Assembly: GCF_964355755.1 (NCBI RefSeq)
Contig: NC_092678.1
Span: 11,626,922-11,690,921, forward strand
Length of the DNA: 64,000 nucleotides
Direction of reading: 5' to 3'
Source: Antedon mediterranea
Taxonomy: Eukaryota; Echinodermata; Crinoidea; Comatulida; Antedonidae
The notes under the pieces were generated by a model that worked only from the letters and a program-made list of their open reading frames with translations, ran no database searches and was not told the origin of the DNA. The position numbers and the translations under genes are program-made. This document shows positions 24,101 through 39,100 of the stretch, one piece after another; positions within the stretch are counted from its first letter, which is position 1; every line of letters begins with the position of its first letter.

Positions 24101-27100
24101 GTTTTTTAGATCTATTTTAAGATCACAAACTATATTTAATGTAAAAATAATACTAAGGGTCCTATTGTGATAACTTTTTTCGTCTTTAAATAGTTAAAAA
24201 TGTGAAAAATACGTCCAATCTAATAATTATAGCGGCCCGCTATAAATCCCAAAATGCATTGCGCACGGATTGATATTTCTGTTTTTCTAACTGTAATTCA
24301 CCCACTTTTTGATCGATTGTGAAGCCAAAACAAATGGAAGACTCCTAACTCTTCAGCGAAAATACCAGCTTTTCCCCAATTTGTATCAACGAAGTCTGGC
24401 AAAAATAGAAAGACAATTAATGCAGATACAACGTCAGGCTAGGTATATAGCTAGCGTACAATGTTCGTACGTTACCGATGTTTACCAGCTGCGCTAGGCC
24501 TTCAAAACTAAGTCTAGCTAGGCTAGGCCCAAAGACCGTCCACGAGAAGTCATGCGCTGCCAGCAACTTAGGTAGTGCATTGTTTCTCACTTTTTATCAT
24601 AATTTACCATAAAACGTAAATTTAAGACAAGGAATGACCTGGTTTATAATGTTTTTAAAGTAATATATATGTATTATTTTTACAAAACGTCACAAATTGT
24701 AGGGAAGGTATCTTTAAGCAAAAAGATTTATTCATCAAAATATATCTTAAAAGATCTGTCAATAATATTGCACATGTATTATATCATATGATTGCTATAA
24801 AGAATATAAAGTGGTAGCAAGTAGCAAGTTATGCTATTTTTAGACAATACATTTCATTCTCAAAACGCAGCCAGTCTGCTATGAAAGAATAAAGTCCGGT
24901 AGAAATCTCGGAATGCAGCAACGTGAATTTCACAAAAAGCTAATTTCAAAATTTGACAAATCAGATGGAATTCTTGGGCAGAGGTAATTGAACCAGAAAT
25001 TTGGTATTTTTAACCAAACAGTCTATGTGAACATAACATCCTGTGTATTATCTATCATGGCCTCTACATCAAACGTCATCAGGTTGGTGATGTCGTACAT
25101 CTTAAACAACTTCTAATGAATTGTGTATGACAATAACAAGTATTAATTATTAATATTATCATAATCTATTTTAAGAGAATTAATTACTTTTCAGTCTTAT
25201 AAAAATCTCCTTTTTTATATCCGCTGACATCATAATGTACAATAAATTATATTCCATTAACTTCTGGCACATAAAAACAATTTCGGAAGATTACTCTAGC
25301 TATTAAATTTCATTTGATAATGTTCAAAGCTTTTAAAGGCTTTAGTGTTAATCATTGAGTAACATACAAGATCAAATGTTTTGGTGTCTTTTATCTACTG
25401 AATGATCAAAAGTGAAATTAAACAGTACCCGGACATGTCACTAAAGTACGAAATGTGAGCAACAAGATCAACACATTTGTGACTCTTATTCTATTTAGAA
25501 AAAGCAGATGAGTGTTGTATGAAATGCATCAAAGTGATGCATTAGTATAGCTGTTAATATAGATCCATAGGTAATATAGGTTTAGGTTACATTTTGATGT
25601 AAATACACAATGATAGCTTACAATATTTCTAATACAGCGACTGTAGGCTACCAATTAAAGATTTAATAACAAAATACTAAATAAAGATATTGCTTCATTC
25701 ATTCATAGCTCTTGGTGGATTAGAGGTTAACCTTTTCAAACTAACATAAAAATAAAGGTACCGATGTTCTATTCATTGCAGCATGAAACCAGTATGCTGA
25801 AGAAGCCCAGAGGGCTTAATAATGAAAAAGAACTTATGTTGAAACAGTAATCTAGACCTTGGCTATCTCAATTTAATTTTGAACTTAAGGCATATTGCTA
25901 AAGTTGAGTTGTGTTTAAATAACACAAATGTAACATATGGATAACTCTTACTGAGTCACTTTCACAAACGCTTTCACATATTTGTATCAAGGTATCAATC
26001 TATATATAAATTTACAGCAAAGGGCCAAATTCTGTAAATTGCGCGTTACTTTTACTCGATGGTATATAAAGTTAGTTCATATGTTCAGCACCGATTTTAA
26101 ACACCAACCCTGTTTACTAATTAAGTTGAGTTGGATAGTTGATTGACGATTAAAACGAATTAAGGTTCAATGATTTTCCCCAAATAGGATCATGGTATAC
26201 ACTGTCTAATGGATGTCGATGCTGAAAAATACTCGCACACAATAAATACATACGGTTTTACTGTGTTTAGTGGTATATTATTTATAAAATAAAAATCTGG
26301 AGGCCTACACCACCAGAAAACATACAATGTTCATCTTTAAGACAAACCACCAAACATTCTAACCACCATAAATCAAGACACTCAACTGAATAACAGGAGA
26401 TTGCAAGACTATTCAACCAGATTTAACTAAGGTCGTGTTCGTACGGTGGTTAAAATAAGCGCTTAATTTCACCCATGCCTCGGGTTATAAATTGAGCGTC
26501 GTTCGTACTTGAAATATTTAACCGCTTAAATGCTTAATCGACGAATCACAAACCGAAAATTACGTTTTTTTACAACCTACGACCCCATTTTCGCGCGCTA
26601 GTTTCGTGTTGTATATTTTTTACTCGCGATCTTTCTTTACAATAACAATTACTTGCTACCTTTTACACTGCTTATCCTTGCGACAAACCTTATGCCTCTT
26701 AACGCCGATAATCCTGCCGAAATATGCCTTCTCCTGACGACCATTATTTTACTCCTTGACGAAGAATTTGAGCCCAATGTTACACGAAACACCACCGACC
26801 AGCTAGGCCTACTAAGCGGTCTACACCAACAAGGACAGCACCAGCTGACGATCGCTCTCGAAGCGTGTATGGTAGAGCTTCGTAGGAGAAATGACGGGCC
26901 TAGGCAGCGAACGTTTGTCAAAATTTGACACAACGCCTCTATCGGAGATTTATTATCCTCGAAGGCCGAGTATAATTGGATTATCGCTGAAATAACCTGC
27001 AAATTTGGTGAACATTTTGCCTCGAATTTTTTGTAGCCTGAGGCAAAAGTTAATTGGGTCACGCGAACGGAAATCGGGAATAAGCTGGTATTTGCAACCC

Positions 27101-30100
27101 CTACGAACAGGCCCTAAGTCACTGTTCTCCAGTGGGAAATGATATTAACATACATTACAATTTTCTTCCTTCGAGTTCAGAGAACTTTGTACGGGCTTTA
27201 AATTTAAGGTTAATACTCAAGAAATTAGTCTGATCTAAAATCGGTTGCTATAATGTAAACTACAGTACACAGTTACCATAGTTAGTGTACTATTATTATT
27301 AACATATCCCTTTATGATGATGATACACTATACCACACATAGTGTAGGTAACCATGGCGTTCCATTTTTTACGTATAATACACAATAGGTAGGCCTACAC
27401 GGTTGTCTGGCGGTGTTCTTTGTACGAATCATTCGTGCACCAGCTTGCTGTATGAGTACCATACACGCGTCAATGTGTTTATTTTTCAGGTGAAAATAGG
27501 TAATTCATTTGCAACTCTTTATTTACAGACACGTATCCCTCGACGTTGATCGTTGTAACAGTAACAGTATGTCTTTTCTTTTGTTTAATCTCGGCGACAA
27601 TTACAACTGAATGAAGAGAAAATATGAAATTTCGGGCGACGGCAAAGTTATAACATTTCATGCAGTACGCGCATTCTAGGGGCTGGAACAGTAAAGGTTT
27701 CTCTTCTGCAATCCCAGCATTTTGTTTGCTTTGTTAGTAATTTGGTTATATGGGTTGACCATTTTAAAGCATGACTGAGTTCAACACCTAGGTAAGGATG
27801 ATGTTTTACCTCTTCAAGTGTGGAATTACCCACTTGGTATCTATTTATGATCGGTTTCTTATGTGTAGCTCTCATGGAAAGGCATTTAGCAGGATTGAAG
27901 GACATTTGCCAATCTTTTTCCCATTTCTTCAAAAGCATTCAAGTCTGACTAAGAAACTGACTGAGAAATCAGACTATGGCCTAAATTTATTTAGTAAACT
28001 TTTTTTAAACTTTTGGCAAAACAATATTTTTGCTAGCGTAAGTAGGGTGCTAAGAAACATGAAAATGTTTTTGAATATGGTCTATATCATTTGTGTACAT
28101 TGTTTATTTTTTTTATTCCTGAACATTATAATCAATATAAGATGGTGCCATATATGGACAGATACCTGCTAACTGTATTTATTACTAAATAAGTAGGCTA
28201 TATTTTGAATTAATTTGCTAGCCCTCACAGTATGTTGAGTTATATTTAAAAAGAAAACGTGTATTGGTGATCAAGTGTAACATGTATTGGTGATCAAGTG
28301 TAACATTAATAGGTTTTTAAAAATGTATGTAAGCTATGTAATTAAGCATTGGCTATCATAATGTCATAATCTGTAGAAACACTCAAGTTTCAAGCAAGGA
28401 AAAGTAGAAACAATGTGGTTTTTGTAGTTGCCTGGCCCTAAAATGCCAGACAATTAAACATCTCATTATTATGCATTAGCAAAAGATTGTGACAGTGTGA
28501 TAATCAGAAAAATTAACCATTTACATTTTTATATCAGACCAATTAACTGCTAATACTATCACAATAGTAATTAGTTATCCGATTGAATATATATACTTTT
28601 TAATGAAATAATTGTATATTTGTGTGTAAAACAACTATGTGATAAAAATACATTTTGCACATCAATTCTGCAATTACATTTTAGAACTTGATCAATTGTT
28701 AGGTAGTTGCATTAGCTTATAGGCCTATAGACAAATATTTTGGAAATCATCTGTGAAATTAATGTTATATTATTTAATATATATCTAAATAGATTACATG
28801 TTAAAGGAGTTTACATAGCATTACTTGAATGCCTTTGAGCCTGCTATAAATGAGCCCATGACAACATGATTCAAAAGTATTGCTATGTGAATTAATATAA
28901 TGATCAATCGAAGATACATTATATAACCTATCGTTACAAAGTTTTGTAATTTTAGACTTAAGTTTGAATATCAATAATGAATATTTTGTTAAGGTTATGT
29001 AGTTCATTACAAATGAAACCACAAATAGTAAGTATTTTTTGCATCTGTGTCTAAACTAGATATATATATCGAACTTGGGGAATTACTATTCATTTTGATC
29101 TTTGGAGAATACAATGCCCATTTCATCACTAAGTCCTGTACTATCACACAGTACTATTACTGTCATGGTTATCACACATTCTAGTACTAGTACTGTCATG
29201 GTTATCACACATTCTAGTACTAGTACTGTCATGGTTATCACACATTCTAGTACTAGTACTGTCATGGTTATCACACATTCTAGTACCATTTCACACATCC
29301 TATACTACTGCACTACTGTCAAGGTAATATCACACACGTCCTAGACGCAGAGTCCGGACACATTTCATGAGAGCAGTAACTAAGGTACTTAGGTTAAAAC
29401 GGCACGGTCGGTACTGGCACCTATCACAGTACTTTCATGAAATTATCCATGGAGTAAAGAATAAGAGGAGGCACAACACGGCCTAGCTATCCAGTTAATC
29501 CAATTAGTATCACGCGGTAGTGCTTAAGCATAGGGTAATAAACTTCCCATAACGATCCTTTGAAGAACATCCTGTTTACCCGTGCAGCTCGCTGCAGAGT
29601 CGGCTCTGATTACGTAACACCCTAATTAAGGAAGAAGCCAGGCATGACATCGGTGACAAAAAAAGTAAACAGAGGCTGCGCAGTAGTTTCTAATACATCA
29701 TAGTGAAGCATGACCTTTGTGCAGTTGTTCATTGTTCTTTGAGCTTTTTTCTCGAAAAAACCGTTTAAAAATCGAGTAAATTTTCACGGAGATATCGCAG
29801 TTTTTATACCAGCTAACAAATTAATCATATTTTTTATCAAGCCATAGACGTAAAATTATATAATTTGTTCTCATGAATATTCAAAAATATACGTATATTA
29901 GAATTCCAACGACACAATTTCTTATTTTTATTACTGTATATGACATTTAATTTATGTTTCAGTCTATATTATGACCGTTTAGCAAAACTAAAATTCTTCT
30001 ATTTTAGTCGGATATTGTATAATTAAATTATTTATGATATTAATATCATAAAATATATGATTTTTACGATCACATACTTAGAGTTCAGTGAAATTGTAGG

Positions 30101-33100
30101 ACTTAAATTATATATCGTTTAACGATTTGTGGCTACACATAGGCCTACTACATAGTAGTTCGTAATATACTATTATTTAATAAATAGCCTAAATAAGGAT
30201 AATATTTAATCCCATAATGATGGACATATTTAGTGCATACCGTAACCGGTAGGCCTAATAGGTTCAGGCATAGGCGCGCCTATAGTAACAATAAACAATA
30301 TCAATAATAATAATAGGTTTTTTTATGTAGGTCTATATTAATATATTAATAATTGTAATAACGTTAGAAAACAAATAGTAGTAATATTTTATTAAAGAAG
30401 AGATTAATCAATTAGTTTTAGTTTTCGGTTGGTCGTTATTATATAATATGGTATAAAATGGTACGGTACTACGAGAATATTCGTTTAGTATCAACCCATA
30501 ACAACAACTACAAATTATATGTGTTGGTTAAAAATTCAATTACAAATATAGTCTATGCTCTTTTGTAATTATAAGCCATTGTTTAAAAGGATTATGTACA
30601 GTTCGGTACATAGCGGTTAATCGTAAAATTAAAAAATCGGACATACGAACAATAGATCGCCAACATTATTCGTACCCTTTTGCTGTATTGCGTACGTCGA
30701 TCACGACTGACGCGGCTGTAAACTTCGCCTGGAAAGTAACTAAGTACACATTCTGGTCCCTGGATGGAACATGATATCACACGTAAACCGCAATGGAGCA
30801 GGTCCAATGTTAAACAATTCGTACAAAGGGGAACCGCCAGACAAGTGCGTACCTATTCATTGTTTATTAGATCGCTGGCAATAATGTATGCAAAGTGCAA
30901 TAGCTCTCCGCGCTCCACCAACGTACTAAAAAAAATGGAACGTCGCGGTTTTTCTAGGCGCTGAAGTTATACGAAGTGAACGTGAATGATTTTTACTGTA
31001 TATTATATTCCCCGACGAAAAGTACTCGCGTTTCCCAGAGGGGAAGGGGGGGGGTGGGCGAGACGACGAGGGGATACAGCCCCCGTAACCCCCCGCTGGC
31101 ACCTTATTAAACCCATTAATTCATCATGATTCATGATAAGTTGTCTGGAGAAATTACCAACATTTAGTACACAGTAAACCATATAAATATAATTCCTTTA
31201 TTGGTGCCGTATAAAACTCGTATTATTAATTTATTAATAAAAGATATATATCCAGTAGAATATATATATAGCGCTGCTTTTTATAAACATTAATAAACAA
31301 GGTCGGAATACAAGTTCAGTAGGTCTACAAACAGTATAGTACACCTTTCACGCTTGAACGCACATCGCCTAGCAAGAGTATTGTGACGTCCTAATACGCA
31401 TGTGTACTAACACCAAAATTGACCGCGGGCAGTAAACATTGTACTCTTTGCTAATTGGGTTACGTAACGGCAGTGTTTAGCACCTATTAAATACTCATTA
31501 CAAGCATAGCCTTAAGCAAGCGGTAAACACGATGAACTGACTGAACTATTCAAGTTGTGTCTCCTCTTATTCTTTACTCCATGAATTATCGCTCTACTGT
31601 CATATTGACAGTTTTTAACAACATGAAGACTTTGATGTTTTGCATATGAATAAAACTCATCTTCATTCGCACAACGACCTGTGAATATGGGAAATGGGCA
31701 TAATATGAAAAGTAATCATTTCTAGTGCCAAGTGAAGAAATTAATAACATATTATAATTGCCTATTATGACATTGACATGAGAACTGAGGCTGAAATTCA
31801 TCAGAATGTGTATGTTAAGCTCTATTTTGATTCTGATACATAAGAGAATTAATAAACATTTTATTTTTACAACAAAACATTATTATTGTTTATAAAAAAT
31901 ATTGTGATAAAACAAATTAGCATCAATGAAAAATGTTACCGAAGAAGAGTATCGTAACATGGAAGAATCATTACATTCCTGCAAAATGATTAAGAAAACA
32001 AATGGTAAATCTAAAGTTATGTTTTTAATTTAAAAGCCAAACAATAAGAAACCTATTTATTACCCAATATGCATGATTAAACAAATTCTAGCTAGGCCTA
32101 GTATCTAGGCCCAAGGTATTCCATGATTTGTTTATACGAGCGACGTATGTTGCATGCGGGACATATGCATTGGGTTCTGCACTTCCAGTTGAAACAAAAG
32201 TACATTGTGCAACTGTTGGCTGAATTACACTGTTATGTAACGTTAATGTTGACACGCTTCTACAAAAACTCCCTATTATCACAAATGGTCAACTTGAGTT
32301 AACCTTATTTTTGTATTGTTTGTTTTTCTTATAAAGTTATGTATAAACAAAATGTTATAAAAACTGCTGTCATATTTGCTGCCATTCTTCCGCATCCTTT
32401 CACATTCAAGTGATATTCTAAGTACTTATTGATATTTGTTTTTGGATCAAATAAATAGTTCTGACTCCCTTACTTTTACTTTACAAAAATGGCCTGCGAA
32501 AATATCTGTAATATATATCAAAATAATTGTATAAACTATGAACATCGGAGTACACAAGTAGATGTAGTTTTAATTGAGATATTAAGTGTGTAGTAGACTA
32601 CACGATTCAGTAACTTTTTTGTTGGTCCGGTGGGGTTTGCTGTTTTTTGGAGGTTTGTAGGGTTTAGCAATTACTTTTTAACCAAAAAATAATGTTTTAC
32701 CACAAAAATAAGTAGTCGACAACAAAAATGTACACTTTTTAAATTAATTTTGTAGTACACTACACAATCCAGTAACTTTTAAGTTGGTTCAATAGGGTTT
32801 GATATGTTTTTTTTGGAACTTTGATGTGTTTAGAAATACCTTGAATCAGCTATATTTACATAAGAGGATATTTCAGTAAATCGCACCTAACTTTTAGAAT
32901 TTTTATACTTTTGGTACTGATTTTTAACACCTAGTGAAAATCAGTATACTAATTAACTTTTTAACGAATTTAGATTAGATGTGCCCTGAATTTTCAAATG
33001 TATAGTTACACACTGTATGTATGGTTCACGCTGAAACATACCACACACAATAATACAAGGATGCTTTGCTGCTCTGTTTACAAGAATTGTTTTTAATTTC

Positions 33101-36100
33101 TGAATCTCGGTACACAAATCGCTTACAACATTGTAATGGTAAACTATTAAAAAAAGTTATAAAAAATACTATTTTACTTTACTGTATTGGTTGACGGCTA
33201 TGAATGGAACATTGCAAACTCTTTCCAAGTGTCAATTTACTCAGTGACAAGTACTCACGACAGAAATTTGATCCAGTTTTTTTTTATCTGTGACTACAGT
33301 TGATAAAAAAATGTTTAACTTAATTAGTCTATTAGTTTTAAAGGATATTAACACTGCAACAGTTGAATAAAGAATTGTTTCAAAAAAACCTAGCACAATA
33401 AGAGGTCTGTCAACTATAGGTAATTTGTTACAGAATAAGAGGTAGCATGTTGATCGCTGAATGTCTTACCGTGTGGTACTGATACTGTATAAATACAAAG
33501 TAAAATCAACTGTATTTCCTCAGTTCCATCAAATTCCCGTAGCTAAGTCCAGTCCAGATCAATTATTGTTCATTTTGGTTTATAGTATTATTTATTATTT
33601 TTTTGGTTAGTTTCCCAAAATTGTCCCTTAATAGGGCTCTAGTAGTAGTAATTGGAGGAACAGTATCATGTAGTGTGGCAAAGTTTTACACTGAGTCTAA
33701 AGTTAGGTTCACGCTATAATCTGTTGTCAAGCGTGAACGACTTAAAGATAGTTTGTCTCAGTATCGCATCGCTCTGTACAGCAACCTACTGAGAACCAGA
33801 TGATATACAGGATCAGCAACCACTAATTCAATCTCTGGCATCATATGTGACAAATTATCCCTATTACAGAAATTTGAAGGAATTAAAATGTAGACTTCAT
33901 AGTTTACCTGAATAACTGCCATAATCCAAAAGGCATATCTAACATGGGTTTTATGTTGAGCCTCCTCTAATGTAGCTATTGTTGTATTTGGTGCCTGGGT
34001 CACTGCATATCCTGCGGTTACTGTTTGCCGTTCAAACCGGTCAGTCTCATTTGCTTCTGTTTTGTTTTCTATCAAGTTTGTACAATCTTCATTCAGAAGG
34101 AACGGTTCAGCTACAATAGGGCTGATAAAAGCTCCAAGACCATAACAAAAATGTAAAGCCTTTAAAACAACAAAAACAAAAATTCAATAAAATTGGTGTC
34201 TGACTATTGTTATCAAGCATACAAGCCACAAATTCAGCCTTTTTATATAATAATACTTAATATCTAAATATTAAATACATACACAATACAATGTATTGGA
34301 TATTTCAGATGAACAATAACTCCTTACAAACATATGTTACCAAATAAACAACATTCATAATTTGTATTTATGATAATCAGGTAACTCCACATATGAATGC
34401 TGTGAAATTGGCTGCAGGTTTTGGGTTTTGCATTTTTAAAGGCCCTGTTTCTGCTGCCAATCCCAAATATACCGTATAAATATACCGTATAAATATACCA
34501 TATAAATATACCGTATATGAAATTCGTGCACCATTTCCGCTGCACATACTTCGTGGGTGGGCTGTAAAAAAGTTGGCTTTCATTACCCAAAATGCATTTC
34601 GTGAGACGGAAGTATGGATTGACCTAGAGTCTCGTGTAGTGAGGTTACATGACAAAAACAAAACAATGATGGTTTCTCAAAACGTCGTAGCATTGCTTTC
34701 TATTTTAAATCTAATGAGCAGAAGTGGCAACGAATTTACACCGCACAAACAATCTAGAAATGTAGAATGGGCATTGACTAGATTTATGCAAAGAAGACGA
34801 CGGCGTTTGCCAATAATAAATTCTGCTTTTATTTTGTTTGAGATACTTTTGTAAATCTCGGTATCTCTTCTATTACCATGCAGTCTCCCCCCAACCTTCG
34901 CTTCTCCCCACAATTGAATTGCAAAAATAGTTATTTCTTCAGTCCACAGTGATATTTTGATCTGTTGCTTGCTTATACACGTGTGTGTCAATGCAGCAGA
35001 AAAACCAAACAAACGCGTCACGCTCTGTTAGTTTTTGACCTCGTGTCATGGGCCGGGTCACATATACGGTATATTTTGAGTGCAGCAGAAACGGGATACG
35101 AAATATGAATATACCGTATAATATCCACAAACGATGGGGATATTTATGCGGTATATATACCGCATATATATATACGGTATATTTTTTATGAGACCCATTT
35201 CTGCTGCCAAAAAATATATCGTATATAAAATATACCGTATATACACGGTATATTTTTGGCAGCAGAAACAGGGCCAAACAGATAACTTTATGTTGTTAAT
35301 TGATAAAACAAGAGTTTGAAACCGGCAATGTAGCACTTTATAACATGTAATCTTACTGTGATTTGTACGGTATAAATACCTAAAGACGATGTAGCAAAGC
35401 ACTTGAAAATTATTTTTTTTTCAATCTTTAGTTTTTATTTCATATATATTTTTATGTGGAAATTCAATATGATTTACTTACCTGTAAAAATGGAGACACC
35501 AACTTGCCATATATTTTTAGAAGTGATACGTTAGCGACTGTATCTATAATACCCATGAATATTCCCATTATAGCAAGAACCACAGCCAACATCCACAGCT
35601 CATGGCATAAAGGAATTAAAGCTATTGTTACACTGATCATTATCACTGAAATAAACAACAGTGGATCCGGATTTAATCTGAAAAGATAATAATAATAATT
35701 ATTAGTAAAATACTTTCAGAAAAAAAATTGTAATATTAAACCAATTACTGTAAATAGTATGTAAACAACAAGCGAGTTAGGTGGCCAAGTGCTTAAGACA
35801 GTAGAGCCGTCGTACATAGCCATAACACCGGCAAGGTTTTAAGGCTCACTCGCTCAATGGTTCTGGTGGTAGAACAAGTCTTCTCGGATAAGGACTATAA
35901 ACCGTAGGTTCAGTTGACACATCTAGCTCATTTAAAGAACTAGTACATCATTTGAGATGATTAAGGGGTTACCACGTTGTGCTAGTACTCATCATAACTG
36001 GTCCTCTGCAGCCTGCCTTTGAATAACGAAGTTATCCAGTATAAAAAATGAATAAAAATAACTGGATATAATCTTGCGTTGCGACTCTGCACCGCTTTTG

Positions 36101-39100
36101 TGATGCCAGGCCTCAAATAATAATAACTGAGTACAATCTTGACGGCAAAATTGACTTGTAAGCACGGTTGAGAAATTAAAAATAATTCAGGGCATTTTGA
36201 GCATTTCAAAATCTGTCAAGGTTTGTGCATGTGCACAACACGTAGACATGTACAAAGAAGATGTTTGTGCCAGATTTTTGTTTTATAAACCATGTATGAT
36301 AAGTTTCATGACCCTAATGTGAAATAGCGACACACGTGCACATATAACTTTAAAAGATCACATATAAATTCCAATGGCGAAAACGTGTATCTACGTTCAT
36401 GGCTAAAATCATGATTTTTAAAATAACTTCAAGTCATATAATAGCAGTTCATTTCAAAGAAAATATTTCAACATGTTACATTTTGCAGTTAAAATTCTAG
36501 TTAAAAAATGTGATTATCCATTACATAACAAATTTATTACATTTTAAGAATTATTTAAGTACCTTTTAATTTATATTTTGGTAGTGTACGATGTTTAATT
36601 GTTTTTTGTTTGTTTTTAAGAGCTTTAAACAATTTCTTACAGTAAATATATCTTATATACCATAATATAAATAAAAGTTTAATATATATTTACTTGTATA
36701 AAAATAATAATGATCCATGTTTATATCAAAAGCTTAAGTGCTAAGATTAAAAAAACACATGTTATTCATTTCGTTTCTGTTCAATAATAGATTGCTAATA
36801 CAGTATTCAACTATTTTGCTTTTTATAGCTTTAGTGTTACATTTATGTAGTGCTCCTCCTCGTTTGTTTTACAAGATATTTTCGCCTCTATAGGGGTATC
36901 CCAAATGATTCTACTGTAATTAATTTTATGTTAACTAAATAATATATCTTGTTTGAAGGTTTGCATGGCGAAGATAAGATAAAATAATATTTAGTAAAAA
37001 CATAGTAACTTGTATTGAACTATAAAGCTGTTTGTATCTTGTATCTTATCTTTAGAGTGAAGTTATGGATTTGTGTGTCTTGAAGAATACTGTCCATTAA
37101 ACATGGTGGAAAACAGAGACAGTGAAATTAATTTATTATCATTTTGTAAACAAACAGAGGGAATAGTAAACCAAGACGCTAGATGACGTCACTGAAATAA
37201 CTGAGTAGGGTTGTATACAGTAATTTTAAACAAAACAAATCTTCCTATGTTGTGTATGCGATGTTGAAAAAGTAAGGCAGTTCAAAAACCATTATTATAC
37301 AAAATAGCAGTATTTTTACAATCTTCATGTAGAATAGGAAAATCTGAACATTTCATTTAAAGTATTCAATTATACATGTTTGCCTGCTTACCTTAATGGG
37401 CAATTTTAGCTAGGCCTACTTGTTTATTAGCATCTCTTTATCTCATTATTTGTAATCATATCAAATTTAATTCTGCATCATTAACTACCATTGAAAACTA
37501 CTATTGAAAACTACTATTGAAAACTACTATTGAAAACTACTATTGAAAAAATAAATAAATAACGTTTTCTGTAAACATTTTGAGAATGTTTGCTATGTGA
37601 CATTGTTGACTATCACGTTTGGAAACCAACTTGTTGTGCATGCTGTCTATTACGATGATACTGCATGTTTATATAGTTGGAGAACTTTATTTTAATGACC
37701 TAGCTTCCCGACCTAATATTCGTCAATATTTACAATGGTTAAATTGAATAAAATTGAAAAAAATATAAAACAAATAATTTAATATTTGTATTCATTGAAT
37801 GGAAAAATTCAATATATCTCTGTGTAGAAATATCCTTATTCTACTACTACTGTGTCAAACACTATCTTTAATCAAATCTAAATCTAACTGGCCTTGTGAT
37901 AATGACCATATTGGTTATTAGCAAATATGGACAGATAAAAGCTGTTGGCAAGGTCACTAAATTGCATTAAATTATTTTTTAAAAATTGCATTTTTATGTT
38001 CAATTAAGTGATTCAACATATGTTTTTCTTCATATGATTATAAAATATAAAATACAATTACAGTATTTGACAGTAAATTGTGTATCTTGTGTGGGAACCG
38101 TCTTCAATTGTTTGATTGTTCTTCACACAAAGTCAACGGAAGGTAAACAGTAAAGAGTGTTTAGCTTTTTGGATCGCGTCAGTACGCTATATTATAATTA
38201 TTTAGTTACTAGATTGCATGATATGTACTTTCTGAAATGTTTAACTTGGTGGTTGGAACGTTCAGCGGTAATTTATTCTCTTAATTAACAATAGGCTTAC
38301 TACACCAGAAGTTATACACAGATAATTAATAAAACAGTATTAATACTGATAATAAAAAATACTGATTATAAAAAATAATACTTTAAGTGACACATATGGA
38401 CACAGATTGGTTTCATTGTTTCGCCCGCTTTACTGGGACATTCATTTACTTTGCATTGCCATGTCCAAGCCTCCTTACCACACATCACTCACATCCATGA
38501 CTTATGAAAAAATCTTTTGATACTGCATTTACCAAAACTAATATAAATGACATTATTTTTATTGATGATGACACATAAGGAGATTAGATATTGAAGTGTT
38601 TACTTGAAATGCATGATAACATTATGATTGGTAAAAGCTAACAATATTTTTTTCTAGAAATCTGAATGTTACAAAATGACATTCAATATAGTCACAGGCT
38701 TTTTATTTTATGCAAATTATATCATATCATCTCCTCAATAAAGCAGGAGTTTTTATTATCACAAAATAAATGTTTAAACTATTCCTTCAATATCACATGA
38801 TGTAATTATATTCTATTTTTTAGGTTTTTGTTAACTATGATTAACCCTGTGAAGCATTGGCCAATATCCCATACGTGGTATGACTTTTTGAGGTCACTGA
38901 AATGCAGTATTTGTAACCATTTTGGATATGCTTGTATAAAGAATCCTTTGGTCACCAGAAAGTTGTGTACTGAACGTGAGATGGGTAGCCTGTCATGATA
39001 ATTGGTCGGAAAAGACACTTCTCATGCAGCATGCTACCAATGAGTAAAACATCATACTTTTTTCCTTCTCCTCACACACATGGACTATTTAAAGGACAAT

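Noticed and set aside
25795-25850. Second hammerhead-like motif (CTGAAGA, hairpin, GAAA)
   Set aside because: The core deviates (CTGAAGA instead of CTGANGA), and the GAAA is not directly after the stem; it does not meet hammerhead rules.
29086-29344. Repeat protein ORFs on both strands
   Set aside because: The 33-bp period is divisible by three, so both strands remain open automatically.
34573-34854. 93-codon ORF with a QRRRRR stretch as possible transposase N-terminus
   Set aside because: There is no DDE or DNA-binding motif, and a 114-codon antisense ORF covers part of it; evidence is too weak.
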